Below are positions 50,926 to 59,088 of a DNA stretch of 64,000 nucleotides, in pieces. How positions within the stretch are numbered: the first letter of the stretch is position 1; every line of letters starts with the position of its first letter. Origin of the DNA: an uncultured Paenibacillus sp. (lineage in GTDB: Bacteria > Bacillota > Bacilli > Paenibacillales > Paenibacillaceae); NCBI GenBank assembly GCA_937895345.1, contig CALAWP010000073.1:124001-188000 (forward strand). Direction: 5' to 3'. The position numbers were made by a program, and so were the translations under genes. The notes beneath the pieces were generated by a model. It searched no databases. It was given only the letters and a program-made list of their open reading frames with translations, and was not told where the DNA came from.

Positions 50926-51293
50926 GCGTGCGCGGAATACGAGGAGCCATTACGGTAGAAGCGAACGATGCCGGCCAGATCGCGAAGGCGACGCTGGACA
51001 TGATGACGGATATCGTCAAGCTGAATGAGCTGAATCCTGCCGATATATGCAGCGTGCTGATTACGGTTACGAACGACCTGGACGAAAGCTTCCCGGCGCA
51101 GACGATTCGCCAGTTGCCGGGCTGGGAGCTTGTGCCGTTAATGTGCGCCCTGGAGGTGCCGGTAAAAGGAAGCCTGCAGCGGTGCATTCGGGTCATGGTG
51201 CTGGCCATCACGGACAAGAGCCAAGCGGATATCCGGCACGTCTACTTGGGCGGCGCGGTGGCGCTTCGTCCCGATTTGGCGGAAAGTAATTAA
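50922..51293 (+). CDS. aroH: Chorismate mutase, AroH type
   Basis: A 123-residue monofunctional chorismate mutase of the trimeric AroH class (MSVRGIRGAITVEANDAGQI start, QRCIRVMVLAITDKSQADIRHVYLGGAVALRPDL end), which turns chorismate into prephenate for tyrosine and phenylalanine. Catalytic arginine, glutamate and tyrosine positions appear conserved. It overlaps aroB by 4 bases. Its stop codon is just before the trp promoter. Confidence 0.96.
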   Translation: MSVRGIRGAITVEANDAGQIAKATLDMMTDIVKLNELNPADICSVLITVTNDLDESFPAQTIRQLPGWELVPLMCALEVPVKGSLQRCIRVMVLAITDKSQADIRHVYLGGAVALRPDLAESN

Positions 51294-51296
51294 CGG

Positions 51297-51326
51297 TTGA
51301 CGCTCTAATCCCGTATAAGTTATAGT
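51297..51326 (+). promoter_or_regulatory. trpE: Predicted trp operon promoter
   Basis: TTGACG (51297-51302) and TATAGT (51321-51326) with an 18-base spacer, starting four bases after the aroH stop. Transcription would start near 51331-51335, right at the first TRAP triplet. Confidence 0.6.
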
Positions 51327-51332
51327 ATTTGT

Positions 51333-51403
51333 TAGACGAGTGAAGTTGAGCAGAGCAGGTTGCACGCCTGGTTGAGATGAGAAGAGACGAGATGAGCCTT
51401 TAG
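51333..51403 (+). promoter_or_regulatory. TRAP binding site in the trp leader, split by a hairpin
   Basis: Triplets: TAG 51333, GAG 51338, AAG 51343, GAG 51348, GAG 51353, then after the hairpin GAG 51374, 51379, 51384, 51389, 51394 and TAG 51401. Spacing is exactly 5 bases in each half. The 15 bases between the halves (51356-51370) form CAGGT/GCCTG with loop TGCAC, followed by GTT. Nine triplets are clear and two (first TAG, AAG) weaker, 11 in total, the number of TRAP subunits. Confidence 0.88.
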
Positions 51404-51551
51404 TTAAGCAGGATGGACTTCGAACGATTTGCATATGTTTGCATGCCGTTAATTGCGTTCATGGGTTTCCCATGTCGTGGCGGCGGCGCTGCAGATGCGG
51501 ACGGTCCCGATTCGGCTTGGCTTTCCAATCTTCATAATCGATAGAACAGGC
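51404..51551 (+). other. trp leader between TRAP site and terminator
   Basis: About 150 bases with a candidate antiterminator segment AAGCAGGA (51406-51413), complementary to TCCTGCTT (51554-51561) of the terminator, and a hairpin CATGGG/CCCATG (51460-51474). A 43-codon frame (51413-51544) lacks a proper ribosome site and has one Trp codon. Confidence 0.55.
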
Positions 51552-51577
51552 GCTCCTGCTTCGGCAGGAGCTTTTTT
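51552..51577 (+). terminator. Terminator (attenuator) of the trp leader
   Basis: GCTCCTGC (51552-51559), tetraloop TTCG, GCAGGAGC (51564-51571) and six T residues. It sits 39 bases before trpE. Confidence 0.93.
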
Positions 51578-51615
51578 GCTTTCCATTCGAAAATTGATGA
51601 CGGGGGTCGTTCGCG

Positions 51616-53193
51616 ATGACTAACGAGCTTCAACGGGTAATTCAACTGGCTTCATCCTACAATTTAATTCCGATCGTACGCCATGTGATGGCGGATACGG
51701 AAACGCCGATCCGGCTGTTCCAGCATTTTGCCAAAGAGCGGCATGCGTTTTTGCTCGAAAGCGTGGAGGGCGGGGCGAAGTGGGCCAGATATTCCTTCAT
51801 CGGAACGAACCCCTTTATGATGCTTTATGGCAAGCACGGCGAGATGGTGCTGGAAACGAACGGTGAACGGTCGATATTGCGCGACAAGCCGATTGAGCTG
51901 CTCAAGGCGAAGCTCCGTTCGTTCAGAAGCCCGTCCATCGGCGAGCTTCCGCCGTTTACCGGCGGGGCGATCGGCTTTTTCGGTTACGACCTGCTGCAAT
52001 ATTACGAGAAGCTGCCGGCGCACCGCATCGACGATTTGAATATGAACGATCTGCAATTTATGTTTTGCGATCAGGTAATCGTATTCGACCATTTCAAGCA
52101 GCAGCTGCAGATCATCGGCAACGTGCACGTCAAGAACGGCGCGACGGACGACGACATCGCGGCGGCTTACGAACAAGCCGTCTCGAGCATCGAGGCCGCC
52201 ATCAGCCGGCTTCAGCGGCCGGTGCCGATGCAGTCTCCGGCGTCGGCCATTCCCGCCGATCCCGAGCTCGGCAACGTGCAGTCGAATGTAACGAAGGAGC
52301 AGTTTATGGCGGGCGTCGACCGGGCGAAGGATTATATCCGGGCGGGCGATATTTTCCAGGTCGTTCTCTCCCAAAGGTTCAGCATCGAAACGACCGTCGA
52401 TCCGCTCCATGTTTACCGGGTGCTTCGGACGATGAATCCTTCCCCGTATATGTATTATTTGAAGATGGGGGACGAGGTCATCGTCGGAACGTCACCGGAG
52501 GCGCTGGTCAAAGTTAGCGGCGAACGGGTGGAAACGCGTCCGATCGCGGGCACGAGGCCGAGAGGCAGGACGCCGGAGGAGGACCGGGCGCTGGAGCTCG
52601 ATCTGCTGGCGGACGAAAAGGAGCGGGCGGAGCATCTGATGCTGGTCGATTTGGGCCGCAACGACATTGGACGCGTCTCGGAGTTCGGCACCGTCCGCTG
52701 CGATTCGTTTATGGAAATCGAACGATATTCCCATGTCATGCACATCGTCTCCAACGTATCCGGCAAGCTGCGCAAGGATAAAGACTTTTTCGACGCTTTC
52801 GTCTCCTGCCTCCCGGCCGGAACCGTATCGGGCGCGCCGAAGCTGAGGGCGATGGAAATTATTGCCGAGCTCGAGAATGAAGCCCGCGGCGCATACGCCG
52901 GAGCGATCGGGTATCTCGGCTTCAGCGGCGCCATGGATACGTGCATTACGATCCGAACGATTATTTTCAAGAACGGCAAGGCCTACGTGCAAAGCGGCGC
53001 GGGCATCGTCTGGGATTCCGTGCCGGAGAACGAATATATGGAAACCGTCAATAAGGCGAAGGCGCTGTTGAAAGCGATCCGGGCGGCGGAAGCCAGCTTC
53101 GGAACGAAACCGGAAAGCGAGGCGGCGGCGAGCGCGGCCGTCAATACCGATTATGAGGTTGAAGCGAAAGGGAGGCTTGGTTACAATGGATAA
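51616..53193 (+). CDS. trpE: Anthranilate synthase component I
   Basis: A 525-residue chorismate-utilising enzyme that makes anthranilate with the glutamine amidotransferase subunit TrpG. Core motifs are RYSFIGTNP, ILPIAGTRPRGRT-like (here RPIAGTRPRGRT), VDLGRNDIGRVS and GTVSGAPKLRAMEII. No trpG lies in the window; in Bacillus a PabA/TrpG subunit shared with folate synthesis is encoded elsewhere. The ATG at 51616 follows GACGGGGGTCG. First gene of trpEDCFBA under the TRAP leader. Confidence 0.96.
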   Translation: MTNELQRVIQLASSYNLIPIVRHVMADTETPIRLFQHFAKERHAFLLESVEGGAKWARYSFIGTNPFMMLYGKHGEMVLETNGERSILRDKPIELLKAKLRSFRSPSIGELPPFTGGAIGFFGYDLLQYYEKLPAHRIDDLNMNDLQFMFCDQVIVFDHFKQQLQIIGNVHVKNGATDDDIAAAYEQAVSSIEAAISRLQRPVPMQSPASAIPADPELGNVQSNVTKEQFMAGVDRAKDYIRAGDIFQVVLSQRFSIETTVDPLHVYRVLRTMNPSPYMYYLKMGDEVIVGTSPEALVKVSGERVETRPIAGTRPRGRTPEEDRALELDLLADEKERAEHLMLVDLGRNDIGRVSEFGTVRCDSFMEIERYSHVMHIVSNVSGKLRKDKDFFDAFVSCLPAGTVSGAPKLRAMEIIAELENEARGAYAGAIGYLGFSGAMDTCITIRTIIFKNGKAYVQSGAGIVWDSVPENEYMETVNKAKALLKAIRAAEASFGTKPESEAAASAAVNTDYEVEAKGRLGYNG

Positions 53194-54229
53194 AGCCGTT
53201 ACGATGAAAGACGCGCTGCAGAAGCTGATGGGCGGCTCGGATTTGACCCGCGCGGAAGCGCAAGATGTGATGGGCTTGATTATGAGCGGAGAGGCGACTC
53301 CCGCGCAAATCGGCGCCGTCGCCGCCGCTTTGCGCATGAAGGGCGAAAGCAGGGACGAGATCGCGGGCTTCGCCGCCGCGATGCGGAGCTTTTCCAGCAG
53401 GGTCGACACCGACCAGGAAGGGCTGCTGGATACATGCGGCACGGGCGGCTCCGGCATCCATAAATTCAATATTTCCACGGCCTCCTCGATCATCGCGTCC
53501 GCCGCGGGCATTCGCGTGGCCAAGCACGGCAACCGGGCGATGTCCGGCAAGTCCGGCAGCGCGGATGTGCTGGAAGCGCTCGGCGTCCATATCGAGCTGT
53601 CGCCGGAGCAGGCCGCGGCTTGCCTGGACGAGATCGGCATTTGCTTCATGTTCGCCCAGCTTTATCATCCATCGCTGCGACATGCGGCCGGACCTCGCCG
53701 CGAGCTCGGCGTTCGCACGATCTTCAATATGCTCGGTCCGCTGACCAATCCGGCCGGCGCCGACCGTCAACTGCTCGGCCTGTATGACCGTTCGAAGACG
53801 GGAACGATCGCCGAGGTGCTGGGCGAGCTCGGTTTGAAACGGGCGCTTGTCGTTAGCAGTCTCGACGGACTCGACGAAATCAGCATTTCGGCGCCGACGC
53901 AAGTATCGGAGCTTGCGAACGGCGCCGTGCGCACCTACGAGATAGCACCGGAAGATATCGGGTTGGCGCGCCATCCGATTTCCGAAGTTTGCGGAGGCGA
54001 CGCCGCCGTCAACGCCGCCATCATTAGAGAAGTATTCGCCGGCCAGCGGCACGGCGCGTACCGGGACATCGTCCTGGCGAATGCGGGCGCATGCATCTAT
54101 GTCGGCGGCCTCGCCGGATCCATCAAGGAAGGGGCTGCCATGGCCGCCGAAACGATCGATTCCGGCAAGGCGCTTGCGAAGCTGGAGCAATTAATTCAAA
54201 GGACGGGAGAGTTGGCGAATGTTTCTTGA
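53186..54229 (+). CDS. trpD: Anthranilate phosphoribosyltransferase
   Basis: A 347-residue enzyme that joins anthranilate and phosphoribosyl pyrophosphate. The PRPP site DTCGTGGSG and KHGNRAMSGKSGSADVLEALG are clear, as is FAQLYHPSLRHAAGPRRELG. The ATG at 53186 follows AAAGGGAGG and overlaps the trpE stop by 8 bases; an ATG at 53204 is an alternative. No TrpG domain is fused to it. Confidence 0.95.
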   Translation: MDKAVTMKDALQKLMGGSDLTRAEAQDVMGLIMSGEATPAQIGAVAAALRMKGESRDEIAGFAAAMRSFSSRVDTDQEGLLDTCGTGGSGIHKFNISTASSIIASAAGIRVAKHGNRAMSGKSGSADVLEALGVHIELSPEQAAACLDEIGICFMFAQLYHPSLRHAAGPRRELGVRTIFNMLGPLTNPAGADRQLLGLYDRSKTGTIAEVLGELGLKRALVVSSLDGLDEISISAPTQVSELANGAVRTYEIAPEDIGLARHPISEVCGGDAAVNAAIIREVFAGQRHGAYRDIVLANAGACIYVGGLAGSIKEGAAMAAETIDSGKALAKLEQLIQRTGELANVS

Positions 54230-55016
54230 TCGCATCGTACAGACGAAGCAGGCCGAAGTGAAAGAGCTGGCGGAATCGTTCCGGCTGGCGGACGCCGAGA
54301 GACGGATCGGGGAGCTCCCGCCGTGCAGAGGTTTTCATCGGGCATTGCAGCCGGGCGGACGCAAGCGCGGCTTGGGCTTGATCGCGGAAGTGAAAAAAGC
54401 GTCGCCTTCCAAAGGCTTGATCCGGGCCGACTTTAACCCCGCCGTTCTCGCATCCGAGTACGAAAGCGCCGGCGCGGACTGCATTTCGGTACTGACGGAC
54501 CGGGATTATTTTCAAGGCTACAACGAATATTTGACCGAAGTGAAGCAAACGGTTCGCGTACCGCTCTTGCGGAAAGATTTTATTATCGATTATCGTCAAA
54601 TATACGAGGCGCGGCTGATCGGGGCCGATGCCGTGCTCCTTATTGCCGCGATATTGACGGACGATCAATTGAAGGAATTTCACGATTTGGCGGAATCGCT
54701 CGGGATGGACTCGCTTGTGGAGGTGCACGACGCCGCGGAGCTCGATCGCGTATTGACGCAAGGCAAAGCTTCGCTGATCGGCATCAACAACCGCAATTTG
54801 CGCACCTTCGAGACCGATCTCGAAACGACCAAACATTTAACGGGCATGATGCCCAAGGGCGTGACCGTTATTAGCGAAAGCGGCATCGCGGTACGGGACG
54901 ACGTTGCATTCTTGCAGGCGGCCGGAGCCGACGGCTTGCTGATCGGAGAATCGTTTATGCGCAAGCCGGACGTGCGGTCGGCGGTGAACGAATTGATGGG
55001 ACCGGTTCTCCCATGA
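54219..55016 (+). CDS. trpC: Indole-3-glycerol phosphate synthase
   Basis: A 265-residue TIM-barrel enzyme that closes the indole ring. Conserved stretches: LIAEVKKASPSKGLIR, CISVLTDRDYFQGYNEYL, LLRKDFIIDYRQIYEAR, GINNRNLRTF and ESGIAVRDDV. It overlaps trpD by 11 bases and is fused to neither trpF nor another domain. Confidence 0.95.
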   Translation: MFLDRIVQTKQAEVKELAESFRLADAERRIGELPPCRGFHRALQPGGRKRGLGLIAEVKKASPSKGLIRADFNPAVLASEYESAGADCISVLTDRDYFQGYNEYLTEVKQTVRVPLLRKDFIIDYRQIYEARLIGADAVLLIAAILTDDQLKEFHDLAESLGMDSLVEVHDAAELDRVLTQGKASLIGINNRNLRTFETDLETTKHLTGMMPKGVTVISESGIAVRDDVAFLQAAGADGLLIGESFMRKPDVRSAVNELMGPVLP

Positions 55017-55681
55017 CCGGGCCGGCGACGCGCGTCAAAATATGCGGCCTGAGAGACGAGGAGACGGTGCTTGCGATGGACGGCCTGGCGTTTCATGAAA
55101 TCGGGTTCATCTTTGCCCCGAGCAAAAGACGGATCGGAACGAACGAAGCGCGCGCTTGCGTCCGGGCGGCGCACGGCATCCGTACGGTCTGGGATGTCAG
55201 GCCGCAGACGGTCGGCGTGTTTGTGAACGCCCCGATGGAGGAGCTTTCGGCTGTGCTGAACGCGGTTCCGCTCGACGTCGTTCAGCTTCACGGCAACGAA
55301 CGGCCCGAACGGTGCGCCGAGCTGAAACGCCGTTACCCTTCGCTTCGCGTATGGAAGGCGTTTTCGGTCTCCTCCGAAAACGGGGAATCGGCGGAAGCCG
55401 CTCGAGCGTACGCGGACATCGCGGATGCCTTGTTGCTGGATGCTCCAGGGGGAGGTACGGGCAAGACGTTCGACTGGTCGGCGATCGATCGTTACCGTTC
55501 CATTGCCGCGGAGGCGGGCAAGCCGCTTTACGTCGCAGGCGGGTTAAACGCGGATAATATAGGCGAGCTTCTGTCCGTTTACCGGCCCGACGGCGTTGAT
55601 GTGTCCAGCGGCGTAGAAACGGACGGAGTCAAAGATATCGGCAAAATCAAAACATTTGTCAGAAGGGTGTTGGAAGCATGA
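55013..55681 (+). CDS. trpF: Phosphoribosylanthranilate isomerase
   Basis: A 222-residue TIM-barrel enzyme catalysing the Amadori rearrangement of phosphoribosylanthranilate. The catalytic cysteine is in VKICGLRDEETV, and VQLHGNERPERC, LLDAPGGGTGKTFDW and VAGGLNADN are typical. Overlaps trpC by 4 bases (ATGA) and trpB by 4 bases. Confidence 0.95.
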   Translation: MTGPATRVKICGLRDEETVLAMDGLAFHEIGFIFAPSKRRIGTNEARACVRAAHGIRTVWDVRPQTVGVFVNAPMEELSAVLNAVPLDVVQLHGNERPERCAELKRRYPSLRVWKAFSVSSENGESAEAARAYADIADALLLDAPGGGTGKTFDWSAIDRYRSIAAEAGKPLYVAGGLNADNIGELLSVYRPDGVDVSSGVETDGVKDIGKIKTFVRRVLEA

Positions 55682-56883
55682 TACAAGTACCGGATGCAAA
55701 CGGCCGGTTCGGAAAGTTTGGCGGGCGCTACGTACCGGAAACGCTGATGAACGCGCTGCTCGAGCTGGAGGAAGCCTATTTGCATTATTCCAAGGACGCC
55801 GATTTTCAAGATGAGGTTCGGGAGCTTCTGCACCGTTATTCGGGACGTCCGACCTCGCTCTATTACGCGAAGCGTCTCAGCGAGCATTTGGGCGGAGCGA
55901 AGGTTTATTTGAAGCGTGAGGACCTTAATCATACCGGCGCGCACAAAATTAACAATACGATCGGACAAGGCGTGCTGGCCAAGCGGATGGGCAAGTCGAA
56001 AATTATCGCCGAAACCGGCGCCGGCCAGCACGGCGTCGCGTCGGCGACAATTGCGGCGCTGCTCGGGCTGGAATGCAAGGTGTTTATGGGCGAAGAGGAC
56101 ATGAAGCGGCAGCAGCTGAACGTGTTCCGCATGAATTTGCTGGGGTCCGAAGTCGTTCCCGTAACTTCCGGCACCCGAACGCTGAAGGATGCTTGCAACG
56201 AGACGCTGCGTTACTGGGTAAGCCATGTGACCGACACGTATTACATTCTTGGCTCCGTTACAGGTCCGCATCCGTATCCGATGATCGTGCGAGACTTTCA
56301 GCGCATTATCGGCGATGAGGCGAGGGAGCAGATCCAATCGCTGGAGGGCAGGCTGCCTGATTATGTGGTCGCGGCTGTCGGCGGAGGAAGCAACGCGATG
56401 GGCATCTTCTATCCGTTCGTCGGCGACGAATCGGTGAAGCTGCTCGGCGTGGAAGCGGCCGGACGCGGCGTGGATACGCTGGAGCATGCGGCAACGATGA
56501 CGAAAGGGAGCCACGGCGTGTTTCAGGGCTCGCTAAGCTACGTGCTTCAGGACGAGCACGGCCAAGTGCAGCCGGCGCATTCCATATCCGCCGGTTTGGA
56601 TTATCCGGGCATCGGGCCGGAGCATGCATACTTGAAAGATTCGGGGAGGGCGGAATACGTGCCGATTACGGATGCGGAAGCGCTGGAGGCGCTGCAGCTG
56701 CTGTCCCGGACGGAAGGCATTATTCCGGCACTGGAATCGGCGCATGCCATCGCCCAGACGATCAAGCTTGCGCCGACTCTGAACAAGGACCAAATCGTCG
56801 TAGTGAGCTTGTCCGGCCGCGGCGACAAGGACGTCGAAGCGATTATGGGGTACTTGGGAGGTGGCGCCAATGAACCGCATTGA
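55678..56883 (+). CDS. trpB: Tryptophan synthase beta chain
   Basis: A 401-residue PLP enzyme that condenses indole and serine. The PLP lysine is in EDLNHTGAHKINNTIGQ, with AETGAGQHGVASA and the phosphate-binding VGGGSNAMGIF. It starts MIQVPDANGRFGKFGGRYVPETLM as the TrpB1 class does, the form that works with TrpA. It overlaps trpF by 4 bases and trpA by 14. Confidence 0.96.
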   Translation: MIQVPDANGRFGKFGGRYVPETLMNALLELEEAYLHYSKDADFQDEVRELLHRYSGRPTSLYYAKRLSEHLGGAKVYLKREDLNHTGAHKINNTIGQGVLAKRMGKSKIIAETGAGQHGVASATIAALLGLECKVFMGEEDMKRQQLNVFRMNLLGSEVVPVTSGTRTLKDACNETLRYWVSHVTDTYYILGSVTGPHPYPMIVRDFQRIIGDEAREQIQSLEGRLPDYVVAAVGGGSNAMGIFYPFVGDESVKLLGVEAAGRGVDTLEHAATMTKGSHGVFQGSLSYVLQDEHGQVQPAHSISAGLDYPGIGPEHAYLKDSGRAEYVPITDAEALEALQLLSRTEGIIPALESAHAIAQTIKLAPTLNKDQIVVVSLSGRGDKDVEAIMGYLGGGANEPH

Positions 56884-57676
56884 CCAAAAGTTTGCGGAAT
56901 TGAAGGCGAGCGGCAAGAAGGCGCTTATTCCGTTTTTGACTGTCGGGGATCCCGATCTGGCGGCTACGGTCGACATCATCCGGACGCTGGAGGCGGCCGG
57001 CGCCGATATGGTGGAGCTCGGCGTGCCGTACTCCGATCCGTTGGCGGACGGTCCGGTCATCCAGCGCGCTTCCGCAAGAGCGTTGACGAACGCGGTCACG
57101 CTTCGCGACTGCATCCGCACCGCGGGCGCCGTCCGGGAGGCGGGAGTCGAAATTCCGCTCATCCTGTTCACGTATTACAATCCCGTGCTGCAATTCGGAC
57201 TGGAGCGGTTTCTGCGCGAGGTGACGGAACACGGCATCAGCGGCTTGATCATTCCGGACTTGCCCATTGAGGAAGACGCGGAAGTTCGGGCCATGGCCGA
57301 TGCGGCCGGCATCCATCTTATCCCGCTCGTCGCGCCGACCTCTCGGGACCGGATCGAACGAATCGCGGGCAAGGCGAAAGGGTTCGTCTATTGCGTTTCC
57401 TCGCTGGGCGTTACGGGCGAGCGTTCGGAATTCCATACTGAAATCGAGAGCTTTCTGGATACGGTCCGGAACGCCGCGAACGTGCCGATCGCCGTCGGCT
57501 TCGGCATTTCGAAGCGGGAGCAGGTTGCCCGGTTCGAGCGGCATTGCGACGGCGTCATCGTCGGCAGCGCCATCGTCCGGACGATCGAAGAAGCGCTGCC
57601 GCTGCTAACCGATCCGGCAACAAAAGAAAGAGGGCTGCGTCAGATCTACGATTTCGTTGCGGCGCTGAAAGGTTGA
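56870..57676 (+). CDS. trpA: Tryptophan synthase alpha chain
   Basis: A 268-residue TIM-barrel that splits indole-3-glycerol phosphate and channels indole to TrpB. The catalytic residues are in LIPFLTVGDPDL (Glu/Asp region), VELGVPYSDPLADGPVIQRA and IIPDLPIEE. The ATG at 56870 follows GGGAGGTGG at 8 bases; the GTG at 56861 is on the ribosome site. Last gene of the trp cluster; hisC follows after 310 bases. Confidence 0.95.
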   Translation: MNRIDQKFAELKASGKKALIPFLTVGDPDLAATVDIIRTLEAAGADMVELGVPYSDPLADGPVIQRASARALTNAVTLRDCIRTAGAVREAGVEIPLILFTYYNPVLQFGLERFLREVTEHGISGLIIPDLPIEEDAEVRAMADAAGIHLIPLVAPTSRDRIERIAGKAKGFVYCVSSLGVTGERSEFHTEIESFLDTVRNAANVPIAVGFGISKREQVARFERHCDGVIVGSAIVRTIEEALPLLTDPATKERGLRQIYDFVAALKG

Positions 57677-57986
57677 ACCAGTTTTTTTCGGCTCAACGAC
57701 GCCATTATAGCGATTCTTATCTGAAAGACTGTCTCCTGAAGCGGATGCCAACCGCCTCGGGAGACAGTCTTTAGTTGATATTAGCCGCAAATCGAGACTG
57801 TCGATCTCTTGTGAGCAACGCCTAAAGAAAGATTCCTCATGCAGCTTGATTGATGTGCTTATGGAAAACAGAATCGATTAAGCTCCACGTATGCGCTCCA
57901 TTTTCGGTACTTTAAATGATCGGCCAGATATGAGACAATGGTAGGCAGATTACCGTCATTACATAGATAGAAGAGGTGAAAGGCGC
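57677..57986 (+). other. trpA-hisC intergenic region with long hairpin
   Basis: The notable element is a hairpin: AAAGACTGTCTCC (57724-57736) pairs perfectly with GGAGACAGTCTTT (57760-57772), and GCGG/CCGC closes an inner helix. The tail TTTAG is a poor T-run, so termination may be partial. The remaining 200 bases before hisC show no clear -35/-10 pair and no gene. Confidence 0.65.
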
Positions 57987-59084
57987 ATGCAGCCCAAAGC
58001 AAATATCGTACATTTGCCGGTCTATCAGCCGGGCAAGCCGGTTGAAGACGTCCAGAGAGAGCTGGGGTTGACCGAGGTTATCAAGCTTGCATCGAACGAA
58101 AATCCGTACGGCCCTTCGGAAAAGGCCAAAGCGGCCATCATGGAGGAGCTTTCCCATACGAATATTTATCCCGATGGAGCGAGCGTCGAGCTGACGGCGG
58201 CTTTGGCGGCCAAGCTCGGAGTCGGCGCGGACCAGATCATTTTCGGCACGGGCTCCAGCGAAGTCATCTTGATGATCGCCAGAGCATTTTTGTCGCCCGG
58301 AGACGAGACGATTCTGGCGGACGAAACGTTCCCGCAATACAAGCATAACGCCGAAATCGAAAACGCCAATGTAATCGAGGTGCCTCTTAAGGACGGCAAA
58401 CACGATCTACCCGCCATGCTGGCCCGCATCACGGACAAGACCAAGATCGTATGGATTTGCAATCCGAACAATCCGACGGGCACGATCGTGGAGCACGGCG
58501 AGCTGACGGCGTTTCTGGACCAGGTGCCGGCTTCCGTCATGGTCGTGCTGGACGAGGCGTACGGCGAATATATCGACGACCCGTCGTACAGCGACGGCGT
58601 CCGCTTGCTGAACCAGTACCCGAATCTTGTCGTGCTGAGAACTTTTTCAAAAATATACGGGCTGGCCGCACTGCGGATCGGTTACGGCGTCGGCCGCGCC
58701 GAAGTCATTCGCAGCATCAATCAGGTGCGGGAGCCGTTCAATACGACGAGGATGGCGCAGGCCGCGGCCAAGGCGGCGCTGGCCGACGAAGCGCACATGA
58801 TCGATTGCCGCGAGAACAATCGAGCGGGGCTCGACTATTTGCAAAATGAATTGTCCCGGTTGGGCTTGACGTATTTTCCGAGCTTCGGAAACTTTATCAT
58901 GGCGGATGTTCGCCGGCCTTCGACCGCCGTATTTGAGGCGCTGCTCCGCAAAGGCTTCATTACGAGATCGCGTTGGACGCATTATCCGAACCATATCCGG
59001 ATATCGGTCGGAACGGCAGAACAGAATCGGAAATTGATCTCCGCGTTGGAGGAAGTCTTGCAGGAAGTGACGGTGCGCGATTGA
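57987..59084 (+). CDS. hisC: Histidinol-phosphate / aromatic aminotransferase
   Basis: A 365-residue fold-I PLP aminotransferase. The PLP lysine is in RTFSKIYGLAALRIGYG, and VIKLASNENPYGPS, NPNNPTGTIV and VLDEAYGEY are family motifs. In Bacillus HisC in this position serves both histidine synthesis and the last step of tyrosine and phenylalanine synthesis. The ATG follows GAAGAGGTGAAAGGCGC. tyrA begins 4 bases after its stop. Confidence 0.95.
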   Translation: MQPKANIVHLPVYQPGKPVEDVQRELGLTEVIKLASNENPYGPSEKAKAAIMEELSHTNIYPDGASVELTAALAAKLGVGADQIIFGTGSSEVILMIARAFLSPGDETILADETFPQYKHNAEIENANVIEVPLKDGKHDLPAMLARITDKTKIVWICNPNNPTGTIVEHGELTAFLDQVPASVMVVLDEAYGEYIDDPSYSDGVRLLNQYPNLVVLRTFSKIYGLAALRIGYGVGRAEVIRSINQVREPFNTTRMAQAAAKAALADEAHMIDCRENNRAGLDYLQNELSRLGLTYFPSFGNFIMADVRRPSTAVFEALLRKGFITRSRWTHYPNHIRISVGTAEQNRKLISALEEVLQEVTVRD

Positions 59085-59088
59085 CATT

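Noticed and set aside
51413..51544. A 43-codon frame in the trp leader, possible leader peptide
   Set aside because: No usable ribosome site (AAGCAGG abuts the ATG), only one Trp codon, and TRAP triplets already explain control; kept only as a remark.
51538..51580. Terminator before trpE as a simple 3' end of aroH
   Set aside because: A promoter just after aroH and the TRAP triplets lie between, so it belongs to the trp leader.
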